DNA of 64,000 nt from Thalassovita mediterranea. Its GTDB lineage: Bacteria > Pseudomonadota > Alphaproteobacteria > Caulobacterales > Hyphomonadaceae. Shown here piece by piece: positions 47,913 to 57,584 of this stretch. The notes beneath the pieces were generated by a model. The model searched no databases. It saw nothing but the letters and a program-made list of their open reading frames with translations, and was not told the DNA's origin. Within the stretch, counting starts at the first letter, position 1, and each line of letters starts with the position of its first letter. The stretch is taken from the NCBI GenBank assembly GCA_019448215.1, contig CP080408.1, positions 2,790,001 through 2,854,000 on the forward strand. Direction: 5' to 3'. The position numbers and the translations under genes were made by a program.

Positions 47913-49070
47913 TCAGCGCTGCAAAGCACCAAGGAGTGCGTCACAAACCCGGTGGATCTGATCTTCCGACAGGTATGGGTGCATTGGCAGGCTGAGAACC
48001 TCCTTCGAGGCACGCTCACATTCCGGCAGACCGCCCGGAGGTGAGAACTGTTCGAAGGCCGGCATCTGGTGGATCGGCGTGTCGTAATAGATCGCCGTCG
48101 GTACGCCCTTTTCCTGCAGCGCGGCCCGGATGGCATCACGCTCTGGCACGCGCACAGTGTAGAGACCGTAGGCCGACTCGTCGCCCGCGGCGCCGATCTG
48201 GCCTTCGACCTTCCCTGCAAGGCGCTCATCATAGATTTTCGCCGAAGCGATGCGGCGCTGGCGCTCATCTTCAAAGATGCCAAGCTTTTCGGAGACGACA
48301 GCGCACTGGATCGAGTCGCAGCGGCCATTGATGCCGACGCGGATCGATTCCTTGCGATTGTCGCCTGTGCCGTGCCAGCGGATCGAGCGAAGCAGGTCGC
48401 CAACTTCCTTGTCCCGCACAAGGATTGCGCCGCCATCGCCATATCCGCCAAGTGTCTTGGTTGGGTAGAAGCTGGTTGCCGTGATTTCCGCCAGCGTCCC
48501 GATCCACTTGCCATCCTGACGGCCGCCAAAGGCCTGTGCGGCATCGGCCACCATGCGGAGGTTATGCGTATCAGCGACTGCCTGAATGGCCGGGTAGTCA
48601 GCTGGCAGGCCGTAGAGGTCGACAGGCATCACAGCGCGGGCGCGAAGATTGCGGTTGGCCTTCACGCGCTGGATTTTCCGCTCAAGGTCCTCAGCGTCCA
48701 TATTGAACGACTTCGGATCGATATCGACCAGGACCGGCGTCGCACCTGCGAGAAGGACCGCGTTCGCCGTGGCGTTATAGGTGAAGCCGGGGATGAAGAC
48801 CGCATCGCCATGACCATAGCCGAGCGCGATGAGCGGCATGACGAGCGCCTGCGTCCCCGAACCAACAACGACCGCGTCAGCTGCACCCGTGAACTCACAG
48901 AGCTTCTGCTCGCACTCATCAACTTCCGGCCCGCCAATATAGCGGCCGTGATCGAGAATGGTCGTCCAGCGTTCTTCGAGCGCGCCGCGGATCGAGGCCT
49001 GCTGGGACTTCAGGTCGAAAAACTGGATCGGCGCGTCGCCAGATGGGGTGATTTTTTCGGCAGCGGCCAT
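47913..49070 (-). CDS. DegT/DnrJ/EryC1-family sugar aminotransferase
   Basis: PLP-dependent aminotransferase of 385 aa with the Schiff-base Lys205 in SFYPTKTLGGYGDGG, Asp in MVADAAQAFGG, and the family start FFDLKSQQASIRGALEERW. It resembles WbpE/WlbC-type enzymes that aminate C3 of UDP-linked N-acetylglucosaminuronic acid. It is 3 bp after a Gfo/Idh-type dehydrogenase, which fits the oxidation-transamination pairing of that pathway. The substrate is inferred. Confidence 0.88.
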   Translation of the reverse strand: MAAAEKITPSGDAPIQFFDLKSQQASIRGALEERWTTILDHGRYIGGPEVDECEQKLCEFTGAADAVVVGSGTQALVMPLIALGYGHGDAVFIPGFTYNATANAVLLAGATPVLVDIDPKSFNMDAEDLERKIQRVKANRNLRARAVMPVDLYGLPADYPAIQAVADTHNLRMVADAAQAFGGRQDGKWIGTLAEITATSFYPTKTLGGYGDGGAILVRDKEVGDLLRSIRWHGTGDNRKESIRVGINGRCDSIQCAVVSEKLGIFEDERQRRIASAKIYDERLAGKVEGQIGAAGDESAYGLYTVRVPERDAIRAALQEKGVPTAIYYDTPIHQMPAFEQFSPPGGLPECERASKEVLSLPMHPYLSEDQIHRVCDALLGALQR

Positions 49071-49073
49071 GGG

Positions 49074-49991
49074 TCAGGCTCCGGTGGTTGTCTTTATTGT
49101 CGTTTCTAGGGCTTCGGCCACGCGTACAGCTTCGACTGCTTCGCGCCCCGGCACAAGGACAGGGCCTTTGCCGAGGCAAGCAGCGAAAAAGGCATGGTCG
49201 GCAGCGCCGAGTGGGTCAGGAAGGGATTGCGAGACATCTGCGCGGACTTCAAACGGTGTTGAATTGCGGACTTCACGCGTCAGGAAGTCGATTTCGATCT
49301 CGCCGCTCTTGAAGGCGAGGCGCATCTTGCGGCGGCGTTCTTCTGCGGCGCGGCTGGATGTGACGACGGCGCTTCGATCATTCGCGAAGCCGAGCGTCGC
49401 TGTGGCCTCGTCGATGTGGCCGGAATGGATGATAGCCCCCTGCCCTTCGATTGTGTCGGCGCGCCCCATCAGGCACGCGACCATGTCGAGGTCATGGATC
49501 ATCAGATCGAAGATTACTGACACGTCGCCGGCGCGGCCGGTTGGCGCTGGCGGGCTTTCGCGCCATGCTTCGATTTCGGTCGGCGTCTCAGGCAGGTCGA
49601 ACAGGCCCATTTCCTTGAGGACGAGGCGCTCCTGATGGCCGACCTGTAGAACAAGTCCGGCTGCATCTGCCTGCGCAGCGAGCGCTTTTGCAGTCTCGCC
49701 TGTGAGAGCGAGCGGCTTTTCGACCAGCACATGGCAGTTTGCGGCCAGCGCGGCCTCAACCGTCGCGGCATGATAGATCGCAGGGCACGCAACAAGGACA
49801 GCGTCGGCAGCTGCGAAAAGCTCAGCCTGCGAGGCAAACGCATTCACGCCGTGCTTTTCAGCAAGCTCAGCAGCGCGCGCGGCATCGGGATCAAACACAC
49901 CGACAAAGTCAGTGGTCTGCGCTTCTGCGATCTTGCCCGCATGATAGCCGCCGAAAACGCCGGCGCCGATCAAGCCTGTTTTGAGGGACAT
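49074..49991 (-). CDS. Gfo/Idh/MocA-family oxidoreductase
   Basis: NAD(P)-dependent dehydrogenase of 305 aa with GAGVFGGYHAGK at 9-20, EKP at 91-93 and the catalytic-type FDLMIHDLDM (His166). In partnership with the adjacent DegT aminotransferase it could oxidise C3 of a UDP-sugar, as WbpB/WlbA does. It is the first gene of a run Gfo-DegT-nadE-gltX. Confidence 0.87.
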   Translation of the reverse strand: MSLKTGLIGAGVFGGYHAGKIAEAQTTDFVGVFDPDAARAAELAEKHGVNAFASQAELFAAADAVLVACPAIYHAATVEAALAANCHVLVEKPLALTGETAKALAAQADAAGLVLQVGHQERLVLKEMGLFDLPETPTEIEAWRESPPAPTGRAGDVSVIFDLMIHDLDMVACLMGRADTIEGQGAIIHSGHIDEATATLGFANDRSAVVTSSRAAEERRRKMRLAFKSGEIEIDFLTREVRNSTPFEVRADVSQSLPDPLGAADHAFFAACLGKGPVLVPGREAVEAVRVAEALETTIKTTTGA

Positions 49992-50166
49992 ATGACTTAC
50001 TCCAGATTAGCTGCCCCTTCGCATTGAGGCGCGCTCACACGCAAGCTGGTGGCACAGGTCGAGAGGTCAAAGAGTCTTGCGAATTCTTTCGCTCTCGCCT
50101 TCACAGCGACCTTGGCATGACCCATGTTGCGGCCACATACCTATCAAAAATATGAGGAATCGCGAC

Positions 50167-51189
50167 ATGTCAGATATGAACGGAACGGGCTGGGCCCTTG
50201 CCAAGCGTCCAGTTGGGATGCCGAAGATGGACGACTTCAAGAAGGTCGAGATCTCTGCTCCTGCGCCGAAGGATGGCGAGATACAGGTGCGCAATAGCTG
50301 GATGTCCGTCGACCCTTATATGCGCGGCCGGATGTACGACCGCGAAAGCTATGTGCCGCCCTTCCAGATCGGCGAGGTGCTGACCGGCAGTGCTGTCGGA
50401 CGCGTCGAAGCATCAGGCCATCCCGACTACGCTGAAGGCGATCTCGTCGTCTCGATGGCAGGCTGGCGGGACGTGTGGACCGGCAAGCCGGAAGACCTGA
50501 TGGTCAACAAGGTCCCACAGACAGGACTTCCTGATTCTGCGCTTCTCGGTGTTGCGGGCATGCCAGGCCTTACCGCCTATGCCGGGATCCTGCGCGTGGC
50601 CGATCTCAAGGAAGGCGACACGGTCTTCGTTTCCGGTGCAGCGGGCGCCGTTGGCTCGACCGTTGTCCAGATTGCAAAGATCAAGAATTGCACCGTCATC
50701 GGCTCTGCCGGCGGCGCCGAAAAATGCAATCTCGTCAAGGAACTCGGCGCCGATCATGTGATCGATTACAAGGCGCATGATAGCTATGAAGGCCTGCTTG
50801 GCGCGCTGAAGAAGGCGGCCCCTAAGGGCATTGATGTGTACTTCGACAATGTTGGCGGCGATCACCTTCAGGCGGCCATCGAATGTGCCCGTCCGATGGG
50901 TCGTTTTGCGATCTGCGGCATGATCAGCCAGTACAACGCTACGGACGTGCAGCCCGGCCCGAGCAACATTATTCAGGTCGTTGGCAAACAGCTGACACTC
51001 AAGGGCTTTATTGTATCGACCTACGCAGATATGCAGCCCCAATTCCTGAAAGACATGGCCGCCTGGATCAAGAATGGCGACATGAAGTTCGAGGAAACTG
51101 TTATGGAAGGTATCGAGATGGCGCCTGAAGCGTTTCTCGGCCTTTTCCAGGGTCGCAATACAGGGAAGATGCTCGTCAAACTCGCCTGA
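50167..51189 (+). CDS. Zinc-independent NADP-dependent MDR oxidoreductase
   Basis: Medium-chain reductase of 340 aa in the leukotriene B4 dehydrogenase/CurA group: MSVDPYMRGRM near residue 45, the nucleotide-binding GAAGAVGSTVVQIAK, and VYFDNVGGDHLQAAI. Zinc ligands are absent. Members reduce double bonds of enones or prostaglandin-like substrates; the natural substrate is unknown. ATG 50167 follows GAGGA by eight bases. Confidence 0.9.
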   Translation: MSDMNGTGWALAKRPVGMPKMDDFKKVEISAPAPKDGEIQVRNSWMSVDPYMRGRMYDRESYVPPFQIGEVLTGSAVGRVEASGHPDYAEGDLVVSMAGWRDVWTGKPEDLMVNKVPQTGLPDSALLGVAGMPGLTAYAGILRVADLKEGDTVFVSGAAGAVGSTVVQIAKIKNCTVIGSAGGAEKCNLVKELGADHVIDYKAHDSYEGLLGALKKAAPKGIDVYFDNVGGDHLQAAIECARPMGRFAICGMISQYNATDVQPGPSNIIQVVGKQLTLKGFIVSTYADMQPQFLKDMAAWIKNGDMKFEETVMEGIEMAPEAFLGLFQGRNTGKMLVKLA

Positions 51190-51215
51190 GCATGCCCCCC
51201 CAATGGAGGTAAGTC

Positions 51216-52124
51216 ATGGCGCGTCTCTTCGACGCTTACATCATCGTGGACTGGAGCGCGTCAAGCAAACCTGCGCTCGGTGCCAATTCTGTCTGGATCG
51301 GCGCTCTTGCACGTGACGCGCGCCTGAAATTCCAGTTTCAGGCCGCGAACCCGTCCACGCGGAAGAAAGCGCGAGAGCTGATACACGGTCTTGTCGAGCG
51401 TTTCGTGAAGCGCGGCGACAAGGTTCTGGTCGGCTTTGATTTCAGTCTTGGCTATCCGGCAGGAACGGCTGAGCTGGCCGGCCTGTCGACGGACAAGCCA
51501 GCTTGGCAGGCCATGCATGACCACCTGGCATCGAAGGTCAAAGAGACTGACGATAACAGCAATACGCGCTTTGCCGTTGCGGCCAGCCTTAACTACGCCA
51601 TGAGCAAGGGGCCGCTGCCCTTCTGGGGCGCACCGGCGCGTGACCGGCTGACGACGCTTACCTCCACCAAGGGTAATTTCGAGGACATTGCGCTCAACGA
51701 GTACCGGCGCGTCGAAAGCTGGGTCCGCGAGAACCATAAGGCAAAGCCGAAGTCGAGCTGGCAGCTTTATGGTGCGGGCTCCGTGGGAAGCCAGTCGCTA
51801 CTCGGTATTCCGACAGTGCATGCGCTTCGCCACTCCTTGCCGAATAGCAAGATCTGGCCATTCGAAACTGGGCTTGCGCCTATGGACGCCGAGACGCTCG
51901 ACGGCATCGATGTTGTTTTCGCTGAGGTGTATCCGTCGCTCGTCGATGCAAAGCCGCGCACCGGCGAGGTGATGGATCAGGCGCAGGTCGAGGCACTCGC
52001 CCGTCACTATTACAGTCTGGACGAGGCAGGCCGCTTAGGCGCCCTGTTCGGTCCTCCCGAAGCCCTCTCAAGCGAAGAAATTGCACAGATTGAGGGCGAA
52101 GAGGGGTGGATTCTGCTGAAATAG
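51216..52124 (+). CDS. Uncharacterised protein, possibly RNase H-fold (DUF429-like)
   Basis: Protein of 302 aa without a firm family match. The starts FDAYIIVDWSASSKP and VLVGFDFSLGYPAG give two strand-associated Asp residues in a pattern like the RNase H-like fold of DUF429 proteins; later blocks are WQLYGAGSVGSQSLLGIP and VFAEVYPSLVDAK. The start has AATGGAGG upstream. It lies 26 bp after the MDR gene, so the two may share a transcript. Confidence 0.7.
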   Translation: MARLFDAYIIVDWSASSKPALGANSVWIGALARDARLKFQFQAANPSTRKKARELIHGLVERFVKRGDKVLVGFDFSLGYPAGTAELAGLSTDKPAWQAMHDHLASKVKETDDNSNTRFAVAASLNYAMSKGPLPFWGAPARDRLTTLTSTKGNFEDIALNEYRRVESWVRENHKAKPKSSWQLYGAGSVGSQSLLGIPTVHALRHSLPNSKIWPFETGLAPMDAETLDGIDVVFAEVYPSLVDAKPRTGEVMDQAQVEALARHYYSLDEAGRLGALFGPPEALSSEEIAQIEGEEGWILLK

Positions 52125-52219
52125 CCCGTGGTTATTGGGTTTACAGCATATCCACCCCATTCGAATCGTGTAGAAAACTCATACGGCACAAAATCGCCGT
52201 TAACAAAGAGGAGTGCCCA

Positions 52220-52486
52220 ATGAATAAGGGTGAACTTACGAAAGCCGTCGCAGAATCTGCTGGCATGTCACAAGCAGACGCCGGCAAAGCGGTGGACGCA
52301 GTCTTCGACACCATCTCTGGCGCAGTGAAAGACCGCAAGCAGGTCGCTATCGCTGGTTTTGGTACCTTCCACGCCAAGACCCGCGGCGCTCGTGAAGGCC
52401 GTAACCCGGCAACCGGCGAAACGATCCAGATCCCTGAAAAGACGTCTGGTGCTTTCAAGCCTGCTTCGGCTCTGAAAGACATCTAG
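52220..52486 (+). CDS. hup: DNA-binding protein HU
   Basis: Nucleoid protein of 88 aa with the HU signature GFGTFHAKTRGAREGRNPATG from about residue 47 and the DNA-binding beta arm RNPATGETIQIPEK. ATG 52220 has a strong AAGAGGAG site. It has its own 95-bp upstream region and a possible terminator inside the convergent MATE gene. Confidence 0.96.
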   Translation: MNKGELTKAVAESAGMSQADAGKAVDAVFDTISGAVKDRKQVAIAGFGTFHAKTRGAREGRNPATGETIQIPEKTSGAFKPASALKDI

Positions 52487-52500
52487 GTCCCGTCAGGAAC

Positions 52501-53883
52501 CTATTCGGGGCGGCGCGTTGGCTTCAGCTGGCGCGCCGCTTTCGATTCCAGCAGGGCTGTCTGTGCAAGCCCCGCGATGAATGACGCGATCAGGACTGCC
52601 TGCATCATGCCCATGGCTCCGCCGCCGCGCTCCATCCCCAGATACCATGTCAGCGGCAGCATCAGCAGGAAGTATGAGCCAAGGTGGATGAAGGTCGGCG
52701 GCCAGATAACATTCTGTGCGCGCATCGCCATGGAGGCGACGTTCTGAAGCCCGTCGAATACGATCACAAGCGAGGTGAAGCCAATGATCGGCACGAGCGC
52801 CGCATGGATCGCGACACCGGCCACTTCTGCATCCGACCGGATCAGGATTGACGCCAGCTGTTCGCGGAACGTCCAGACAAGCAGACCCAGCAACAGCCCA
52901 ATCAACACCGTCGCCACGATGCCGAGACGCGAGGCTTCGCGGACCTGATCTGCATTCTTGCGTCCATACGCCTCCGCAACGCGAACGCTGGTCGCCGTTC
53001 CAAGGCCGAGGAAAGCCATGAAGCAGAAACCGATGACGTGGATTGCCATGCCGTAAACCGTGTTCACGGCGGTGCTGATCAGCGTGGCGATAATGAAGGT
53101 CGAATTGAAGCCGCCCCACTCAGCGACATTCGAGACGGCTGTACCGTATCCGACAGAGAACATGCGCTTGCCTTCCTCTGCTGGCGCGTCGCTGGACGGC
53201 CTGAAGGCGGGCGTCATTTTCCAGACGGCGACCAGAAAGAGTATGACGAGAAACCAGCGCGTCCCGGTGGTCGCGATCGCAACACCGTCGGCGCCGAGCT
53301 TGGGCATACCCCACCATCCAGCGACGACAGCAAGATCAATCACCAGATTGACCAAGACGCCCGCATACATGATCGTGGTGACGATCAGCGGACGTCGGAG
53401 CGCCTCCAAATATGATCCGGCGACATGGGTCAGCATGTGGCCGATCAGTCCGAGTGCGAGAATGCGGGTGACTGACGCTGTGCCGGCCGCGACCTCGTCA
53501 TCGAAACCGAACAGTCGGAACATGGACCCGGCCGTCAAGAAGATGACTACTGTCAGGATCGCCCCGAACCAGAGCGAGAAGCGGATACCGCGCCTGAATA
53601 TGCGCCCGGTGTCCTTGCCCTGCCCTATGCCCGCAAGTTCAGCCGTCAGGACCGAAACCCCCATCAGAAGGCCCATGGTCAGTCCAAGCGACACACCGAT
53701 CGGCAGCCAGGAATTCAGGACAAATGGGACCTCTTCCGGTGCATTCTGGCCAAGGACGATGACGTCCGTCAGGCCCATCAACATCATCGCCGCGCGCGAG
53801 ACAGCAATCGGCCCTGAAAGCCGCAACAGGTCTGCAATGTCCGATGGCCGCGCCCAGGCGGGCCAAACCCGCCTGCGACGCAT
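52501..53883 (-). CDS. MATE family efflux transporter
   Basis: Membrane protein of 460 aa with twelve predicted helices in two repeated six-helix halves, as in NorM-type cation/drug antiporters. Recognisable segments are SRAAMMLMGLTDVIVLGQ near the start and AEWGGFNSTFIIATLIS at the start of the second half. Substrate unknown. It lies 16 bp after the DAHP synthase gene. Confidence 0.9.
   Translation of the reverse strand: MRRRRVWPAWARPSDIADLLRLSGPIAVSRAAMMLMGLTDVIVLGQNAPEEVPFVLNSWLPIGVSLGLTMGLLMGVSVLTAELAGIGQGKDTGRIFRRGIRFSLWFGAILTVVIFLTAGSMFRLFGFDDEVAAGTASVTRILALGLIGHMLTHVAGSYLEALRRPLIVTTIMYAGVLVNLVIDLAVVAGWWGMPKLGADGVAIATTGTRWFLVILFLVAVWKMTPAFRPSSDAPAEEGKRMFSVGYGTAVSNVAEWGGFNSTFIIATLISTAVNTVYGMAIHVIGFCFMAFLGLGTATSVRVAEAYGRKNADQVREASRLGIVATVLIGLLLGLLVWTFREQLASILIRSDAEVAGVAIHAALVPIIGFTSLVIVFDGLQNVASMAMRAQNVIWPPTFIHLGSYFLLMLPLTWYLGMERGGGAMGMMQAVLIASFIAGLAQTALLESKAARQLKPTRRPE
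52510..52539 (+). terminator. Possible hup terminator within the MATE gene 3' end
   Basis: An 8-bp stem GCGGCGCG/CGCGCCGC with a 14-base loop is followed on the plus strand by TTTCG. It lies 23 bases after the HU stop, inside the convergent coding sequence. The T-run is short. Confidence 0.4.
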
Positions 53884-53899
53884 GGCGATCTCTCCCCAG

Positions 53900-55279
53900 T
53901 CAGCTCGCTTGGCGAGCCTCGGCGTTTACCGCCTCTTTCATGAGCTGGAGCTTCTCTGCGATCAGGAAGGCAAGTTCAAGCGCCTGTTCGCCATTCAGGC
54001 GAGGATCACAATGAGTGTGGTATCGCGATGACAGGTCTGCTTCGGAGATTGCCTGTGCGCCGCCGATGCATTCGGTGACGTCCTGACCGGTCATCTCGAA
54101 GTGCACACCGCCCGGATAGCAGCCTTCGCTCGACACGATGTCGATGAACTGGCTCACCTCGGACAGGATCCGGTCGACCGGACGGGTCTTGAAACCGCTA
54201 TCGGTTTTCAGCGTGTTCCCGTGCATCGGGTCACAGGACCAGACCACATTGCGACCGCTCTTCTTGACGGCGCGAACGAGCGGCGGAAGACCTTCCTTCA
54301 CACCTTCAGACCCGAAACGCGAGATGAGCGTAATGCGACCGGCCTCGTCCTTCGGATTGAGCGTTTCGATCAGGCGAAGCAGCTCATCGGTTTCCATGCC
54401 CGGACCACATTTGATGCCAAGCGGGTTATGAATGCCCTTGCAGAACTCAACATGCGCATGATCGACCTGGCGTGTGCGGTGACCGATCCACAGCATGTGT
54501 GCTGACGTGTCGTACCAGTCGCCGGACGTTGAATCGACGCGTGTCATCGCCTCTTCGAAGCCGAGCAGAAGCGCCTCATGCGAGGTGTAGACATCAACCT
54601 GCGCCATTTGCGGCACGGTCTTGGAGCTGACGCCGCACGCTTCCATGAAAGAGAGCGCATCAGTGATACGCTCTGCGAGCGCCTTGTAGCGCTCTGCCTG
54701 AGGCGAGCGGTCGACGAAGCCCAGCATCCAGCGGTGCACGTTTGCAAGGTCCGCATAGCCACCATGGGAGAAGGCGCGAACGAGGTTCAGCGTGGAGGCA
54801 GATTGCGAGTAGCTCTGGATCAGACGCTCTGGGTCCGGCATCCGGGCCTCGGGCGTGAAGTCCATGCCGTTGATATTGTCGCCGCGATAGGATGGCAGCG
54901 TGACACCGTCGATTGTCTCAATCGGTGCAGAACGCGGCTTGCCGAACTGGCCAGCAAGACGGCCGACTTTCACGACTGGTTTGGATGCAGCGAAGGTCAG
55001 AACGACCGCCATCTGCAACATGACGCGTAGCGTGTCGCGAATATTGTCGGCGCTGAATTCCTTGAAGCTTTCGGCGCAATCGCCGCCCTGAAGCAGGAAT
55101 GCCTCACCTTTTGACACCGTAGCGAGTTGCTGTTTCAGCCTGCGAACTTCGCCCGCAAAGACAAGCGGCGGGAACGCCTTCAGGCGTGCCTCGACATTCG
55201 CGAGTGCGTCAACGTCCGGATAGTCATCCGGAATGTGGTTGGCGGGCCGAGCCCTCCAGCTGTTTGGCGTCCAGGTCAT
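53900..55279 (-). CDS. Class II 3-deoxy-7-phosphoheptulonate (DAHP) synthase
   Basis: Condenses phosphoenolpyruvate and erythrose 4-phosphate, the entry to the shikimate pathway. The 459-aa protein has class II (plant/Mycobacterium type) motifs: [36 protein letters not shown] and [11 protein letters not shown] 55279 ([13 protein letters not shown]) has GGAG at eight bases; an ATG two codons earlier is possible. Confidence 0.95.
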   Translation of the reverse strand: MTWTPNSWRARPANHIPDDYPDVDALANVEARLKAFPPLVFAGEVRRLKQQLATVSKGEAFLLQGGDCAESFKEFSADNIRDTLRVMLQMAVVLTFAASKPVVKVGRLAGQFGKPRSAPIETIDGVTLPSYRGDNINGMDFTPEARMPDPERLIQSYSQSASTLNLVRAFSHGGYADLANVHRWMLGFVDRSPQAERYKALAERITDALSFMEACGVSSKTVPQMAQVDVYTSHEALLLGFEEAMTRVDSTSGDWYDTSAHMLWIGHRTRQVDHAHVEFCKGIHNPLGIKCGPGMETDELLRLIETLNPKDEAGRITLISRFGSEGVKEGLPPLVRAVKKSGRNVVWSCDPMHGNTLKTDSGFKTRPVDRILSEVSQFIDIVSSEGCYPGGVHFEMTGQDVTECIGGAQAISEADLSSRYHTHCDPRLNGEQALELAFLIAEKLQLMKEAVNAEARQAS

Positions 55280-55419
55280 ATTCATATCTCCAGAGCGGGG
55301 CGTATTAGCGGCCTCCGTTCGAATGGGCAAGTTTTACCACAGATGAGGCTGCTGTATCGCAATCATTGCAGTCGGCGGGCCAACTCAGCGCGAAGCCCGC
55401 AAGAATTTACCGCGCGCGA

Positions 55420-56820
55420 TCAGGCCGGTTCTGTTTCCGGCACCCATTTCTGTCGAAGGGTCACGATCTCTTCTGCGATGGTCGGGTGAACGGCGCAGGT
55501 CGCATCAAATTGCGCTTTCGTTGCGCCCATTTTCACAGCGACGCCGATCATCTGGATCATCTCACCCGCATCCGGGCTGACGATGTGAACGCCAACGACA
55601 CGATCAGTGTCGCCATCGACAACGAGCTTGATCATGACCCGCTCCGGGTCATCGAGCAGCATCGTCTTCATGGGCCTGAACTTCGTTTTGTAGATATCGA
55701 CATTGTCGAGCGCCTTGCGCGCTTCGGCCTCTGTCATGCCGACGGTGCCGACTTCCGGTTGCGTAAAGACAGCCGAGGCGACATTGTCATGCTCGAAGTG
55801 CCAGTCCTTGTCGCCGAATATGCTGTCGGCAAAGGCATGACCTTCGCGAATGGCGACAGGTGTAAGCTGGATACGGTCGGTCACATCACCGACGGCAAAG
55901 ATGTTCGGGACGCTGGTGCGCGAGGTGTCATCGACGATGACGGCGCCCTTGTCGGTCAGCTTCACGCCAGCAGCGTCGCAGCCTAGCCCGTCAGTTGCCG
56001 CGCGGCGGCCCACCGCCATGACAATCTTGTCGGCGTTGATCTCCATGCCATTGCTGAGCTTGATGCAGTACGGACATTCTTCGCCTTCGACTTCGCGGAT
56101 CTCTTCGAAGATGGCCGAGGTGATGACGCGCACGCCCGCTTCCTTGAGGCCTTCGTGAACAGCCGTGCGAACGTCCCAGTCAAATCCGTTGAGGACTGTG
56201 TCCCCGCGATAGACGAGACAGGTTTCGACACCGAGACCTGCAAAGATGTGCGCAAACTCGCAGGCAATGTAGCCGCCGCCCGCAATGACAACGTGCTTTG
56301 GAAGCTCGTCCAGCAGGAAGACTTCATTCGACGTCATCGTATGCTCGACACCGGGAAGCTCCTCCGGTGACGGGCGCCACGGCGTGCCGCCTGTCGCAAT
56401 GAGGACCTTATCGACGGTAAACGTCTTGCCGCTCTCTTTCAGGACGACAGTATGGGCGTCCTTGAGTTCGGCGCGTTCTTCGAAGACATCAACACCAGCA
56501 TTGGCAAGATTGCGCAGATAGATGGCGGACAGACGGTCCACCTCGGCATTCATCGCTGACATGAAAGCGGGGAAATCAAACCCCTTTTCTTCGACCTGCC
56601 AACCATACTGGCGGGCTTCCTCGATCTTGCGGCCATAATCGCTCGCATAGACCATGAACTTCTTGGGGACGCAGCCGCGGATGACGCAGGTGCCGCCCAC
56701 GCGGTACTCTTCAGCGATGGCCACGCGCGCACCTGCCTGGGCAGCAATCCGGGCGGCGCGAACACCGCCGGACCCCGCACCAATGACGAACAGGTCGAAG
56801 TCGTATTCAGCTTCAGCCAT
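55420..56820 (-). CDS. gor: Glutathione-disulfide reductase
   Basis: FAD-dependent reductase that recycles glutathione. The 466-aa protein has the FAD motif GAGSGGVRAA, the redox disulfide GGTCVIRGCVPKK (Cys45, Cys50), the nucleotide motif GGGYIACEFAHIFAGLG and the catalytic C-terminal CAVHPTIAEE. ATG 56820 follows a TTG codon that could also start. This and the Atm1-type exporter suggest active glutathione metabolism. Confidence 0.95.
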   Translation of the reverse strand: MAEAEYDFDLFVIGAGSGGVRAARIAAQAGARVAIAEEYRVGGTCVIRGCVPKKFMVYASDYGRKIEEARQYGWQVEEKGFDFPAFMSAMNAEVDRLSAIYLRNLANAGVDVFEERAELKDAHTVVLKESGKTFTVDKVLIATGGTPWRPSPEELPGVEHTMTSNEVFLLDELPKHVVIAGGGYIACEFAHIFAGLGVETCLVYRGDTVLNGFDWDVRTAVHEGLKEAGVRVITSAIFEEIREVEGEECPYCIKLSNGMEINADKIVMAVGRRAATDGLGCDAAGVKLTDKGAVIVDDTSRTSVPNIFAVGDVTDRIQLTPVAIREGHAFADSIFGDKDWHFEHDNVASAVFTQPEVGTVGMTEAEARKALDNVDIYKTKFRPMKTMLLDDPERVMIKLVVDGDTDRVVGVHIVSPDAGEMIQMIGVAVKMGATKAQFDATCAVHPTIAEEIVTLRQKWVPETEPA

Positions 56821-56875
56821 CAAGAAATTCCTTTTGGTACTTTGAACTCTGCCAGCCTAGGTGGCGGCAGTGGCC

Positions 56876-57574
56876 TCAATATTCAAATATTGAAGCACCT
56901 TCATCGCTTCCAATGATCACGGTGCGGGCAAGCCCGATAAAGAGGCCATGCTCGACGACGCCCGGAATGACGGACAGGAGTTCTGCGGCATAGGCCGGGT
57001 CTGGGATGACCGAGCAAGCGCAGTCGAGAATATAGTTGCCACCATCGGTCACGAGAGGCTTGTCGCCGCTGCCCCGGCGCACGTCGATACGCGGCCGCGA
57101 TACGCCGGACGTCTTGAGCGCGTCGTAGACCTTCTTGGCGGTAATCGTGAAACCAAACGGCGTCACTTCAACCGGTAGCGGGAAAGAGCCGAGCACTTCG
57201 ACCTGCTTTGAAGGGTCTGCGATGACAACCATTAGATCGCTGGCATTCGCTATGATCTTTTCGCGCAAAAGCGCAGCACCGCCGCCCTTGATCAGCTGCG
57301 CATGCTCATCGACTTCATCGGCGCCATCGACGGTGAGGTGAATACGGTCAACCTGCTCCACCGGCACAAGTGGGACGCCAAGTGATTCAGCCAGACGGCG
57401 GGTTTCTTCACTCGTCGGCACGCCGCGCACGACAAGACCGTCCGCAATCTCATCAGCCAGCGCCTCAACGAAAAACTTCGCTGTGGAGCCCGTGCCAAGG
57501 CCGATCGTCATGCCGTCTTCGACAAACTCGATCGCGGCCGTCGCCGCGTTTTCCTTCTCGCGTTCAAATGCCAC
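56876..57574 (-). CDS. rpiA: Ribose-5-phosphate isomerase A
   Basis: Interconverts ribose 5-phosphate and ribulose 5-phosphate. The 232-aa protein has GLGTGSTAKFFVEAL, the catalytic DGADEVD, LIKGGGAALLREKI and GNYILDC. The start is GTG 57574, which follows AGGAG by about eight bases and gives a normal N-terminus; no ATG fits. It begins 10 bp after glmU. Confidence 0.94.
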   Translation of the reverse strand: MAFEREKENAATAAIEFVEDGMTIGLGTGSTAKFFVEALADEIADGLVVRGVPTSEETRRLAESLGVPLVPVEQVDRIHLTVDGADEVDEHAQLIKGGGAALLREKIIANASDLMVVIADPSKQVEVLGSFPLPVEVTPFGFTITAKKVYDALKTSGVSRPRIDVRRGSGDKPLVTDGGNYILDCACSVIPDPAYAAELLSVIPGVVEHGLFIGLARTVIIGSDEGASIFEY

Positions 57575-57584
57575 TTTCAGTCTC

